Positions 9,769-18,979 of a stretch of 64,000 nucleotides of DNA are shown here, piece after piece (positions within the stretch are counted from its first letter, which is position 1; each line of letters opens with the position of its first letter). The notes below the pieces were generated by a model. That model had not been told where the DNA came from. It did no database searches and was given only the letters and a program-made list of their open reading frames with translations. The translations under genes were made by a program, and so were the position numbers. This DNA is from an uncultured Sphingomonadaceae bacterium (GTDB taxonomy: Bacteria > Pseudomonadota > Alphaproteobacteria > Sphingomonadales > Sphingomonadaceae): positions 1,261,825-1,325,824 of the forward strand of contig CANMEE010000002.1 of NCBI GenBank assembly GCA_947496865.1. Direction: 5' to 3'.

Positions 9769-9853
9769 GATGGAATCCTCTCAAAAGTTTCGATTCAAAA
9801 CCTGTCAGGCAGGCACGTTGCGGTCAAGGGCTGATCAGCGCACCAGCGCGTAA

Positions 9854-9887
9854 GAAAAACGCGCCAGCCCTTTCGGACCAGCGCGTC
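9854..9887 (-). terminator. Intrinsic terminator candidate downstream of the M3 peptidase
   Basis: Minus strand ACGCGCTGGTCCGAAAGGGCTGGCGCGTTTTTC: GC-rich stem followed by a T tract. Confidence 0.6.
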
Positions 9888-9911
9888 GGTAATTTACTGG
9901 AAAGCTAGAGA

Positions 9912-12161
9912 TTAATCGTTGCCGCTGCTTTCACCGCCGCCTTTGACTTCCGCCGTTTCGCCAGGAACTGGGAAACCGCGTTTCTTGAGGATATATTTGA
10001 CCTCGGGGTCACGGCCGCGGAATTTGCGGTAGGCTTCTTTGCGGTCGGTTTCATTTGCCGTGGACAGAATGATCGAACGGAAGCGTTCTGCCGTGTCTTT
10101 GTCCCAAACATCGCCCGCTTCTTCAAAGGCTGCCCAAGTGTCGGCATCCATGGTTTCAGACCACAGATAGCTGTAATAGCCGGCCGAATAGGCATCGGAC
10201 GAGAATAGATGATTAAACTGCGGCAAGCGGTGACGCATTACAATCGTATCCGGCATACCAATTTCAGCTAGTGTTTCACGCTCAAACGCATCGGGGTCGG
10301 TGACAGGATCAGTGCGATTGTGCAGCTTCATGTCGATGATGGCAGACGACAGATATTCAACCGTCGAGAAGCCTTCGTTGAAAGTTTTTGACTTGTTGAT
10401 CTTGTCGACCAAGGCCTGTGGCATCGGTTCGCCGGTTTCAGCATGTTTAGCGTAGTTGTCGAGGACATAGCGGGTCAGCAGCCAATTTTCATTCACCTGA
10501 CTTGGATATTCAACAAAGTCACGCGGCGTTCCGCCCAGACCAGGATATTTGATGTCATAGTTGAGATAATGCAGCGCATGGCCAAACTCATGGAACAAGG
10601 TTGATGCATCATCCAGACTGATCAGGGTCGGTGACCCTCCGCCGCCTTTGACGAAATTGTTATTATTCGATGCCAAGACATATTTGTTGTTACCGCCCAA
10701 TTCATATTGGCTGCGATAGGTGGTCATCCAAGCGCCAGAGCGTTTGCCAGCCCGCGCAAAATTGTCGAGATAGAAGAGGCCAACCAGCTTATCCCCGCGC
10801 TTCACTTCAAACGTGCGGATGTCAGGGTGGAACACGGGCACGGTTCCGGTATTCTCGGTAAAGTCCATGCCATAGAGTTTGTTGGCCGCATCAAACATTG
10901 CTGCAACCATATTGTCGAGCTTGAAATAGGGTTTGATCTCAGCTTCATCGAGATCATATTTCGCTTTGCGGACCTTCTCCGCATAGTAACGATAGTCCCA
11001 AGGCTTAATGGTGATGCCGGCATTCTCCGCATCAGCAATTTCCTGCATGTCAGCGACTTCTTCTTTCACGCGCGCAACCGCAGCAGGCCAGACTTGCATC
11101 ATCAGGTCCATTGCCGTCTCGGGCTCTTTCGCCATGGTATCGGCCATACGGTAATGGGCATGGGTTTTGAAACCGAGCAGCGTCGCGCGATCCGCACGCA
11201 ACTTCAGAATTTTCGCGATCGTCATATTAGTGTCGTTCGCGTCACCATTGTCACCACGGTTGATATAGGCGTTGTAAACCTTCTCCCGCAGATCGCGGCG
11301 GGTCGAGTTTTGCAGGAAAGGCTGCATGACCGAGCGGGTATTCTTGAGCGCCCACCCTTCTTTGCCTTGCTCTTTTGCTGCTTCGGCAATCGAAGCGATA
11401 AAGCTGGCTGGCAAACCGGCGAGCTCGGCCTCATCAGTCAGGAAGATAAAGGTTTCTTCATCCGCCAGCACCTTGTTCGAAAATTCGTTAAACGCTTTGG
11501 ACAATTCCGTGCTCAGTGCGATCAGCTTCTCTTTCTCGGCCCCTTCGAGCAAAGCGCCATTGCGCACGAGACCTTCATAGTCACGCTCGACTAGCCGCAA
11601 TTGCTGTGCGTCTAGGCCGGCTTCCATACGGTCATCATAAACCGCTTTATAGCGAGCAAAAACCTTTGGATCGAGGGTCAGCTCGTTGAAGAAGGCAGAG
11701 ATTTTTGGAAGCCACTCGCCCTGAATCTTGCGCACTTCGTCATTGGACAAGTTGCTGCTGTGAACGCCCCAAATGGCGAACAATTCATTGGCTTTGTTGC
11801 CGGCCAGTTCAAGCGGCACGGTCGTGTTCTCAAACGTCGCTGCTTCAGGATTGTCGCGCACCGCAACAAATTCAGCCTTAATATCCTTCATCGCCTGCTC
11901 GAAAGCAGCGGGAAAATCGGAAACTTTCACCTCATCCCAAGGCGGTACGCCGTCATACGGACCAGTCCATTCCTGTAGTATCGAATTTTCAGACGCGTCA
12001 TCAGATGTTTTCTTCATGCCGCTATTCCCATTCGCGCTCATCTTGTTGAGTTCTGCTGTGGTCTGTGCGGCCATCGCTGGACTAGCACCAAAACCAAGCA
12101 AGGCGGCAGTCGATACGCCTAGAAAAAATTTGCGGCTGGAAACTGAAAATCGCATGTACAT
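9912..12161 (-). CDS. M3 family metallopeptidase (peptidyl-dipeptidase Dcp-like), exported
   Basis: Zinc motif LFHEFGHALH; signal peptide; M3 architecture of about 750 aa. Confidence 0.92.
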   Translation of the reverse strand: MYMRFSVSSRKFFLGVSTAALLGFGASPAMAAQTTAELNKMSANGNSGMKKTSDDASENSILQEWTGPYDGVPPWDEVKVSDFPAAFEQAMKDIKAEFVAVRDNPEAATFENTTVPLELAGNKANELFAIWGVHSSNLSNDEVRKIQGEWLPKISAFFNELTLDPKVFARYKAVYDDRMEAGLDAQQLRLVERDYEGLVRNGALLEGAEKEKLIALSTELSKAFNEFSNKVLADEETFIFLTDEAELAGLPASFIASIAEAAKEQGKEGWALKNTRSVMQPFLQNSTRRDLREKVYNAYINRGDNGDANDTNMTIAKILKLRADRATLLGFKTHAHYRMADTMAKEPETAMDLMMQVWPAAVARVKEEVADMQEIADAENAGITIKPWDYRYYAEKVRKAKYDLDEAEIKPYFKLDNMVAAMFDAANKLYGMDFTENTGTVPVFHPDIRTFEVKRGDKLVGLFYLDNFARAGKRSGAWMTTYRSQYELGGNNKYVLASNNNNFVKGGGGSPTLISLDDASTLFHEFGHALHYLNYDIKYPGLGGTPRDFVEYPSQVNENWLLTRYVLDNYAKHAETGEPMPQALVDKINKSKTFNEGFSTVEYLSSAIIDMKLHNRTDPVTDPDAFERETLAEIGMPDTIVMRHRLPQFNHLFSSDAYSAGYYSYLWSETMDADTWAAFEEAGDVWDKDTAERFRSIILSTANETDRKEAYRKFRGRDPEVKYILKKRGFPVPGETAEVKGGGESSGND

Positions 12162-12301
12162 CTCTCCATAAAAAAGGATATTATGCCCCGTTTGAGGACA
12201 TGAATCTCTGCGCGCTCTTACGCTTGATACCCCGTTTACAATAACAGCGCACCAAAAGGCAAAAGGTTGCGTTTGAAATCATGTTTTAGACGAAAGGCAC
12301 T

Positions 12302-12324
12302 GAGCCGTCGATGAACGACGGCTC
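12302..12324. terminator. Hairpin, possible terminator downstream of the GST gene
   Basis: GAGCCGTCG-ATGAA-CGACGGCTC perfect 9-bp stem; weak T tract, so terminator function is uncertain. Confidence 0.35.
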
Positions 12325-12342
12325 TTGGGCACTGGCGATCGA

Positions 12343-13050
12343 CTATGCAGACAGGTCAAATTTTTCTGGTAAAATTTTCGCCAACATCTTCCCGCACACA
12401 GTCAAATTGCGTGTAAAGGCCGCATGCGCTTTCATTGCCTCCAGAAACGCCACCAACCCTGGCCACTTTGCACTATCAGGCGGCCCCACAAGCATATCGG
12501 TTTGCATCAATTGACAGGCAATAGATATATCAGCGATTGAAAACGCGCTGCCAACAAAATATTGGCCGCCATCCAGTTGCTTTTCCAGATAATCATAGAG
12601 CGGCGGCAGTTTCTCGTTCCAAGTGATGCGGGCCGTTTCGAGGTCCGGTTCCTTGCCCTGAAAAAGCTTGAAAGCAATCGGCCGAAACAACCCCAAACCG
12701 CCCGCCATTGCCATACCGGTATCCGCATATTCCTCCAGCCATAGAGCGCGACCATAGTGAAATGAATCGGCAGGATAGATGGCTGGATTGGGATATTTCT
12801 TTTCCAGATAACCGCAAATAGCGGAGCTGTCGGTGATCGTCCCGGCCGTTCCCTCTGAACCGATGCTTGTATCGCGAAGGGCCGGTATCCGCCCCAAGGG
12901 GCTTATTTCTTTAAACCAATCCGGCATGGCCATGACGGCAACCGCTTCGCTTTCATAGTCGAGATCTTTTGAAGCAAGCACCGCCTCCACCTTACGCTGG
13001 AAAGGTGAAAGAGGCGACCCATACAGGATGATTTCGGCAGTCATAGACAA
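12343..13050 (-). CDS. Glutathione S-transferase family protein
   Basis: N-terminal thioredoxin-like ILYGSPLSPFQRKVEAVLASKDLDYE; cis-Pro region GRIPALRD; SSAICGYLEKKYP. Confidence 0.88.
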   Translation of the reverse strand: MSMTAEIILYGSPLSPFQRKVEAVLASKDLDYESEAVAVMAMPDWFKEISPLGRIPALRDTSIGSEGTAGTITDSSAICGYLEKKYPNPAIYPADSFHYGRALWLEEYADTGMAMAGGLGLFRPIAFKLFQGKEPDLETARITWNEKLPPLYDYLEKQLDGGQYFVGSAFSIADISIACQLMQTDMLVGPPDSAKWPGLVAFLEAMKAHAAFTRNLTVCGKMLAKILPEKFDLSA

Positions 13051-13208
13051 GCTCTCCGTTAATTGTTCCGGCCAACTATGAGCGAGCAGAAGAGACAGGA
13101 GTCAACAGCGATTCTGCGTCCCGGCACTTTTCCCGTGAGACCATATTGAAAAATGATCTTCGAACCGCTTTGCATGTCGCTGGACGCGCGATGGGGTGAG
13201 ATGGTTGT

Positions 13209-14387
13209 TTAGCGATATTCAATTCCGACCGCATCCGCCGTTTGTTTGGCTAGCATTCGCGCCGCTTTGCTATCCACAGCTGACGCCAAAGCGACAGCCA
13301 TGCGCCGATAGGGTCGTGCAACCGGCTTACCGAATATCCGAACATCAACTTCTGCTCCATCCCCGCCGAGAGCCAAAGCTTCAGCAATACCGGTAAAAAC
13401 GAAACGCTCACTATCCCTGTCGGCCAAGATCACCGCGCTGGCGCTAGCTGGAGCAGTCAGCACAATATGTGGGATTGGCAGTCCCATGATCGCGCGGGCG
13501 TGCAGGTCGAATTCGGTGAGGTTTTGACCGATCAGCGTAACCATACCCGTATCATGGGGGCGAGGGCTGAGTTCAGAGAATATAACCTCGCCGGTTTTGG
13601 TCACAAAAAACTCGACCCCAAACAAACCATATCCACCGAGATTATCGACCACCTTACGCGCCATATCTTGAGCGCTGGTCAGCGCTGCATCGGTCATTGC
13701 AGCAGGTTGCCAGCTTTCTTGGTAGTCGCCACGTTCTTGCCTGTGTCCGATGGGCGGGCAGAACAGCACGCCATCGCCCGTCCGCACGGTCAACAGGGTG
13801 ATTTCATAGTCAAAGTCGATAAATTGCTCGACAATCACCCGGGCACGATCACCGCGCATATTATCAACCGCATACGTCCATGCAGTTTCAAGGGCGTCGA
13901 CAGTATCAACCTTGCTCTGCCCTTTGCCGGAGGACGACATAACCGGCTTGATGACTAATGGCAGCCCGATATCGTCCGCCGCCGCCTGCACCTCGGCAAA
14001 GCTTTCGGCATAATGATAGCGCGAGGTGGTGAGGCCCAGTTCCTGCGCGGCCACATCACGGATGGCGTCGCGGTTCATCGTCAACTGGGTGGCGCGCGCA
14101 GACGGCACGACGTTGAAACCTTCCGCCTCCACTTCCGCGAGAATTTCGGTGCGGATCGCTTCGACTTCCGGAACGATCAGATCAGGCTGATGCTTCGCAA
14201 TCGCCGCGCGCAGTTTGTCACCATCGAGCATGGAAAAAACTTCGCTGGCGTCCGCGACCTGCATGGCCGGAGCAGCAGCGTACGCATCGCAGGCGATGAC
14301 ATAAGCGCCGAGGCGTTTGGCAGAAATAACGAATTCGCGGCCCAGTTCTCCGGAACCGAGCAGCAGGATTTTTTTGGTGAAGGTCAT
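13209..14387 (-). CDS. purT: Formate-dependent phosphoribosylglycinamide formyltransferase
   Basis: ATP-grasp protein with LLLGSGELGREFVISAKRLG, PEVEAIRTE, VKPVMSSSGKGQS, FGVEFFV, SELSPRPHDTGMVTL. Confidence 0.95.
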   Translation of the reverse strand: MTFTKKILLLGSGELGREFVISAKRLGAYVIACDAYAAAPAMQVADASEVFSMLDGDKLRAAIAKHQPDLIVPEVEAIRTEILAEVEAEGFNVVPSARATQLTMNRDAIRDVAAQELGLTTSRYHYAESFAEVQAAADDIGLPLVIKPVMSSSGKGQSKVDTVDALETAWTYAVDNMRGDRARVIVEQFIDFDYEITLLTVRTGDGVLFCPPIGHRQERGDYQESWQPAAMTDAALTSAQDMARKVVDNLGGYGLFGVEFFVTKTGEVIFSELSPRPHDTGMVTLIGQNLTEFDLHARAIMGLPIPHIVLTAPASASAVILADRDSERFVFTGIAEALALGGDGAEVDVRIFGKPVARPYRRMAVALASAVDSKAARMLAKQTADAVGIEYR

Positions 14388-14440
14388 GAAAGATAACCTA
14401 AACTAGAAAAATAAATTCGTCATCCTGAACTTGGATGATC

Positions 14441-14941
14441 TTAGGCCGCTTCACCCGACATCATCTCTGCCATCCGTTTGTTCATCTCGTCAGGACTGAC
14501 ATCTTCGATATGCGTCGACAAGGTCCATTCATGGCCAAATGGGTCTTTTACCCAACCAGAGCGATCGCCGTAAAATTGATCTTCAACGGGACGAACCGCC
14601 GTCGCACCGGCGTCGATCGCCTTTGCAAAGGCCGCGTCACTATCCTCTACATAAATCATCATGCTGCAAGTGCCGCCGCCACGCTTAGTCGGCCCCAGCT
14701 TCTCCATATCCGGAAATTCATCGGACAGCATCACATGGCTATCACCGATTAGAATATCCGCATGGCCAATCTTGTCGCCCATTGGCATGCGCATGACTTC
14801 CTCAGCGCCAAAGGCATTTTTGTAAAACTCGATAGCCGCCGCGGCATCGTCGACCGTCAAATAGGGCGTTACGCTGTGATAACCTTCTTCCTTCCATTGG
14901 GTCACAATTTCTCTCCTCTCTAAATATCCTTGAAAACTCAT
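14441..14941 (-). CDS. VOC family (glyoxalase/bleomycin resistance-like) protein
   Basis: VTPYLTVDDAAAAIEFYKNAFGAEEV...MMIYVEDSDAAFAKAIDAGA...DPFGHEWTLSTHIEDV. Confidence 0.9.
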   Translation of the reverse strand: MSFQGYLERREIVTQWKEEGYHSVTPYLTVDDAAAAIEFYKNAFGAEEVMRMPMGDKIGHADILIGDSHVMLSDEFPDMEKLGPTKRGGGTCSMMIYVEDSDAAFAKAIDAGATAVRPVEDQFYGDRSGWVKDPFGHEWTLSTHIEDVSPDEMNKRMAEMMSGEAA

Positions 14942-14989
14942 AGCAAAATTCTTTCGATCTGGCGACCTGATCGAAATTATAGATTGATA

Positions 14990-15006
14990 TGTTATATCAT
15001 TATACT
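14990..15006. promoter_or_regulatory. Candidate Zur-box-like AT-rich dyad upstream of the TonB receptor
   Basis: tGTTATATcATTATACt: imperfect inverted repeat (5 of 7 positions) resembling alphaproteobacterial Zur operators, about 45 bp upstream of the receptor ATG. Confidence 0.4.
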
Positions 15007-15050
15007 TAAAGACGTTTCTAATAACCCCTCATCCAACAAAGTGAGTACCC

Positions 15051-17204
15051 ATGCCAAAGAGTAAGTTTTTGCTATCAACCGCCCTTCTCGTCGCATCTTC
15101 CACATCTGCTTTTGCCCAAACGGCGACAGCTCAAAGCGAATCGGAATCATCGCAGGAGCGCGGCAGTGTCGATGATTTCCACAATAACGATGCGATTGTC
15201 GTCACGGCCCCCTATCTTGATAGGCTGGATATTTTAGCCGGCACGTCCGTTCTGACAGGCGATCAACTGACCAACGATTTGCGCGGACAAATTGGCGACA
15301 GCCTGACCAAATTGCCTGGCATTTCTTCGACCAGCTTTGCACCGGGATCTTCGCGACCCGTGTTGCGCGGCTTTCAAGGACCACGGGTACGGGTTCTCAC
15401 CGATGGTATCGGCGCGCTGGATGCATCCAACACGTCAGTGGATCATGCTGTAACCATTGACCCGCTAACCGCCCAGAGTATCGAGGTCCTGCGCGGACCA
15501 GCCGTATTGTTGTTCGGCGGTGACGCCATCGGCGGCGCGGTCAATGTGATCGACAAACGTATCCCGCGCGATGTGCCCGAAGAGGCTTTCCACCTCGATG
15601 CGGTTGGCGGCTATGGTAGCGCGGCCAATGACTATAGCATCGGCGGATCGCTTGATGTGCCGCTGACCGATTCTTTGGTTTTCCACATTAACGGCGCCTA
15701 TCGCGATACGGATGATGTCGATATTTCCGGTTTCGTGCTCGCTCCAGAACTGCGTAATGAAGTGCTCGCTCAAGTCGCCGAAGAGACCGAGGAAGGCAAT
15801 CTCGACGAGGCAGCAGAATTGACGGAAACCGCCAATCAGCGTGGCACGATTGCCAATACGGCCAGCCGCACAGTCAGCGCGGCCACCGGCCTCGCCTACA
15901 TTACTGACGGCGGCAACATCGGTTTTTCTGTAAGCTATTATGACACAGATTACGGCGTACCATCTCGTCCCGGAGCGGAACATGGTCATGGCGACGAAGA
16001 CGCGGGTGGAGAAGAAGAAGAAGAGGAAGGTCCGGTTACCATTGGCTTGGAACAAATTCGTGCGGACTTGCGCGCGGGCGTCAATCTCGGCGATGGTTTC
16101 TTTGAAGCGCTCAACATCCGCGCAGGCTATTCAGATTACGAGCATACCGAATTTGAAGGGGATGAAATCGGCACCGTATTTACTGTCGAAGGTATCGAAG
16201 CCCGAGCAGAACTGGTTCAAAACGAGCGGAATGGCTGGCGTGGTGTGATCGGCACACAATTTTTGGCGCGCGATTTCAATGCCATTGGTGCCGAAGCCTT
16301 TGTTCCGAAGAACACCGTTGAAAGCATTGCTTTGTTCACTATTCAAGAAATTGATCTCGGTAATTTCGAAGTTGAGGTGGCGGGCCGCTATGACAGCACC
16401 AATATCTCATCTAATGCCGTTAACTTCGATCGCAGTTTCGACAGCTTGTCCGGCGCCCTAGGTTTTGCCTATGCCCCAGATGACAGCCCCCTTAAAGTTG
16501 GCGTTAATCTATCGCGATCAGAGCGTGCGCCATCACCCGAAGAGTTGCTATCCGACGGCCCCCATATTGCCACTCAGGCATTTGAAATCGGAAATCCAAA
16601 TTTCACGACCGAAAAAAGCTGGGGCGGTGAATTATATGCGCGTTGGAATTCAGACGATATCCAGTTGAGCGCGACGGTTTATGCCAATTTCTTTGATGAT
16701 TATATCTTTGAGACCGAGACCGGTGAAGAAGAAGATGGATTGCCCGTTTTCCAATTTTTCCAACAGGATGCGACCTATTATGGCTTTGAAGCCTCCGCAT
16801 CTTTCGTTGTCGCCCGTGCTGGCGGGTTTGAGTTCGTCACCGACGGGGTTGCCGACTATGTCCGGGCGAAAGTCACGGATGGCGGCGGCCCCGTTCCGCG
16901 TATTCCGCCCTTGCGGTTGCTTGGCGGGATCGGAGCGCAAAGCGATGCAATAGACTTACGCGCTGAGCTCGAATGGTCAGATAGTCAGAATCGCGTTTCA
17001 GCTTTTGAAACCCCGACCGACAGCTTTACAATGGTCAATGCTTCTGCGGCTTGGCGACCATTGGGTAAAGACGGCGGCGTGACCTTACTCGCATCGGCGA
17101 ATAATATTTTTAATGTGAACGCGCGCCGTCATGCCTCGTTCACGAAAGATTTTGTACCGCTTGCAGGACGTGATATTCGTATCAGCGCAAAATTTAGTTT
17201 TTAG
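15051..17204 (+). CDS. TonB-dependent receptor, ZnuD-like (putative zinc uptake)
   Basis: Plug domain LPGISSTSFAPGSSRPVLRGFQGPRVRVLTDGIGALDASNTSVDHAVTIDPL; acidic/His extracellular loop HGHGDEDAGGEEEEEE; C-terminal ISAKFSF. Confidence 0.85.
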   Translation: MPKSKFLLSTALLVASSTSAFAQTATAQSESESSQERGSVDDFHNNDAIVVTAPYLDRLDILAGTSVLTGDQLTNDLRGQIGDSLTKLPGISSTSFAPGSSRPVLRGFQGPRVRVLTDGIGALDASNTSVDHAVTIDPLTAQSIEVLRGPAVLLFGGDAIGGAVNVIDKRIPRDVPEEAFHLDAVGGYGSAANDYSIGGSLDVPLTDSLVFHINGAYRDTDDVDISGFVLAPELRNEVLAQVAEETEEGNLDEAAELTETANQRGTIANTASRTVSAATGLAYITDGGNIGFSVSYYDTDYGVPSRPGAEHGHGDEDAGGEEEEEEGPVTIGLEQIRADLRAGVNLGDGFFEALNIRAGYSDYEHTEFEGDEIGTVFTVEGIEARAELVQNERNGWRGVIGTQFLARDFNAIGAEAFVPKNTVESIALFTIQEIDLGNFEVEVAGRYDSTNISSNAVNFDRSFDSLSGALGFAYAPDDSPLKVGVNLSRSERAPSPEELLSDGPHIATQAFEIGNPNFTTEKSWGGELYARWNSDDIQLSATVYANFFDDYIFETETGEEEDGLPVFQFFQQDATYYGFEASASFVVARAGGFEFVTDGVADYVRAKVTDGGGPVPRIPPLRLLGGIGAQSDAIDLRAELEWSDSQNRVSAFETPTDSFTMVNASAAWRPLGKDGGVTLLASANNIFNVNARRHASFTKDFVPLAGRDIRISAKFSF

Positions 17205-17209
17205 CGGAA

Positions 17210-17259
17210 ATCCTGGGTAACTCCATGTTTCTGCTGAAAACGCAGGATCAGGAGTTACC
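17210..17259 (+). promoter_or_regulatory. Leader with interleaved inverted repeats covering the entericidin Shine-Dalgarno
   Basis: ATCCTG(17210-17215) GGTAACTCC(17216-17224) ... CAGGAT(17243-17248) ... GGAGTTACC(17251-17259); the last arm contains the GGAG SD of the ORF at 17263. Confidence 0.45.
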
Positions 17260-17262
17260 ATA

Positions 17263-17388
17263 ATGGGAAAAATAATCACTTCCATAATCCTCTCAGCAGC
17301 ATTGTTGCTGGGCGCGTGCAACACTGTGCAAGGTGTCGGGGATGATATTAAATCCGTCGGCAAAGCCGGCGAACGGGCAATCGATTAA
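17263..17388 (+). CDS. Entericidin A/B family lipoprotein, copy 1 (41 aa)
   Basis: My translation: MGKIITSIILSAALLLGACNTVQGVGDDIKSVGKAGERAID; lipobox LGAC and CNTVQGVGxDIxxxG entericidin motif. Absent from the ORF track because of size. Confidence 0.85.
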   Translation: MGKIITSIILSAALLLGACNTVQGVGDDIKSVGKAGERAID

Positions 17389-17411
17389 TCCCCATCATCA
17401 GGAGAAGAACC

Positions 17412-17537
17412 ATGCGCAAGATTTTGGCATCATTGATCATTTCATCGACCCTTGTTCTGGCAGCCTGCAATACGGTGCAGGGCGTTGGTCAAGATATTGA
17501 ATCAGTTGGTCGTGCCGGTGAAGACGCGATAAATTAG
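17412..17537 (+). CDS. Entericidin A/B family lipoprotein, copy 2 (41 aa)
   Basis: My translation: MRKILASLIISSTLVLAACNTVQGVGQDIESVGRAGEDAIN; SD aggag upstream; paralogous to copy 1. Confidence 0.85.
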   Translation: MRKILASLIISSTLVLAACNTVQGVGQDIESVGRAGEDAIN

Positions 17538-18313
17538 GAAGCGGCCTCAGCCTTGGCGCGCTTGCGCTCGGTGAACCACATAATCGCCAGTGAGACTTCG
17601 TAAAGCAGTATGAGCGGTATGCCGAGCAGGAATTGGGACACCACGTCCGGTGGCGTCAAGATCGCCGCTAGGACAAAGGCTCCCACGACCATGTAGCGGC
17701 GCAAACCCTTTAACTGTTCGCGCGTAACAAGTCCTGCGCGGTTAAGCAGCAACAGCAATACCGGCAATTGGAAACAAACGCCAAAGGCCAATATGAAACG
17801 CATCACCAGATCAAGATAGTCGCCCATGGCCGGCAACGCTTCTTGTGTCATGCCGCCGACTTCCCCCTCAAATCCAAGGAAAAATCGGAACGCGGTAGGC
17901 ATCACGATATAATAGGCAAGCGCAGCACCTGCTGCAAACAGGATGGGCGTCGCGAATAGGAATGGCAAAAACGCCTTTTTCTCGTTCGCGTAGAGCCCTG
18001 GCGCGACGAAGGACCAAAGCTGGTTGGATATAACCGGAAAAGCGAGCAAAAAAGCGGCGAACATGGCCACTTTAATCTCGACGAAAAATGCCTCGTAAAG
18101 CTTGGTATAAACAAGCTTACCTTCACCGGGGGGAAAAGCATCTGTGAGCGGCACAACCAGCATGCCGAATATCTGGTCGGCAAAATAGAAGCTGATTGCA
18201 AAAGCAATAACCAAAGCAACCACCGCCCAAACGAGGCGCTGGCGCAGTTCGATTAAATGTTCGATCAACGGCGCTTTGCTGTCTTCGATATCAGGCGCGG
18301 ATTGCTCGTTCAT
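17534..18313 (-). CDS. tatC: Sec-independent protein translocase TatC
   Basis: APLIEHLIELRQRLVWAV, multiple TM segments, DVVSQFLLGIPLILLYEVSL; adjacent tatB and tatA. Confidence 0.97.
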   Translation of the reverse strand: MNEQSAPDIEDSKAPLIEHLIELRQRLVWAVVALVIAFAISFYFADQIFGMLVVPLTDAFPPGEGKLVYTKLYEAFFVEIKVAMFAAFLLAFPVISNQLWSFVAPGLYANEKKAFLPFLFATPILFAAGAALAYYIVMPTAFRFFLGFEGEVGGMTQEALPAMGDYLDLVMRFILAFGVCFQLPVLLLLLNRAGLVTREQLKGLRRYMVVGAFVLAAILTPPDVVSQFLLGIPLILLYEVSLAIMWFTERKRAKAEAAS

Positions 18314-18681
18314 TCGCCCGATTTCTCTGATGGTTTTTCAGGTATCGTTTCATCCAACGGTAGATTCGCTTGACCAGACTCGCTCTGGCTTTTTCCCGTT
18401 GGCGGCCCGTCTAAGGGTTCCATCTGCGGCTCATCCTCAGAAACCGTCGGATGTTCGAGCATGATCCGTTCATTCTCGGACGCCCATTTCTTTTCCATTT
18501 CCTGCAATTCGGCCTCACGAACCATCGCGTCAAAGCCCGTGCGAAAATTGCCCATTACGCCGCGTGCCTTAGCCATCCAGCGACCTGCTGTGGCAAGCGC
18601 GCGCGGCAGCTCTTTCGGGCCGATCACCACAATCGCAATAATCACGATAATCGCGATCTCTGAGATGGAAAGGTCAAACAT
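18310..18681 (-). CDS. tatB: Sec-independent protein translocase TatB
   Basis: MFDLSISEIAIIVIIAIVVIGPKELPRALATAGRWMAKAR. Confidence 0.95.
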   Translation of the reverse strand: MFDLSISEIAIIVIIAIVVIGPKELPRALATAGRWMAKARGVMGNFRTGFDAMVREAELQEMEKKWASENERIMLEHPTVSEDEPQMEPLDGPPTGKSQSESGQANLPLDETIPEKPSEKSGE

Positions 18682-18723
18682 ATCTGTGCGCCCCTAGGTC
18701 TCGCCTAGATCAGCGAACCAGCC

Positions 18724-18951
18724 TTAACCGGCTGTCTTGTCGGATGTGGTGGCTTTATCTGCGCTGGCATCCACTGGTTTGCTGTCAATCTGGGCAGAAG
18801 CTTTTACGCTTTCCTCTTCCTCGGTAATGCCTTTTTTGAAGGACTTAATGCCTTTACCGACATCACCCATCATCTCCGAAATTCGGCCGCGACCGAACAG
18901 GATTAGCACCAAAGCTGCTACAATTAAAATCTGCCAAATACTCGGTTGCAT
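18724..18951 (-). CDS. tatA: Sec-independent protein translocase TatA
   Basis: [41 protein letters not shown]. Confidence 0.95.
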   Translation of the reverse strand: MQPSIWQILIVAALVLILFGRGRISEMMGDVGKGIKSFKKGITEEEESVKASAQIDSKPVDASADKATTSDKTAG

Positions 18952-18979
18952 CGAAAATCTCCTGATCTAAGCCTTATAC

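Noticed and set aside
10707-11594. 295-aa + strand ORF
   Set aside because: Antisense shadow of the M3 peptidase gene; no recognisable motifs and biased composition.
15465-16055. 196-aa - strand ORF
   Set aside because: Antisense shadow of the TonB receptor.
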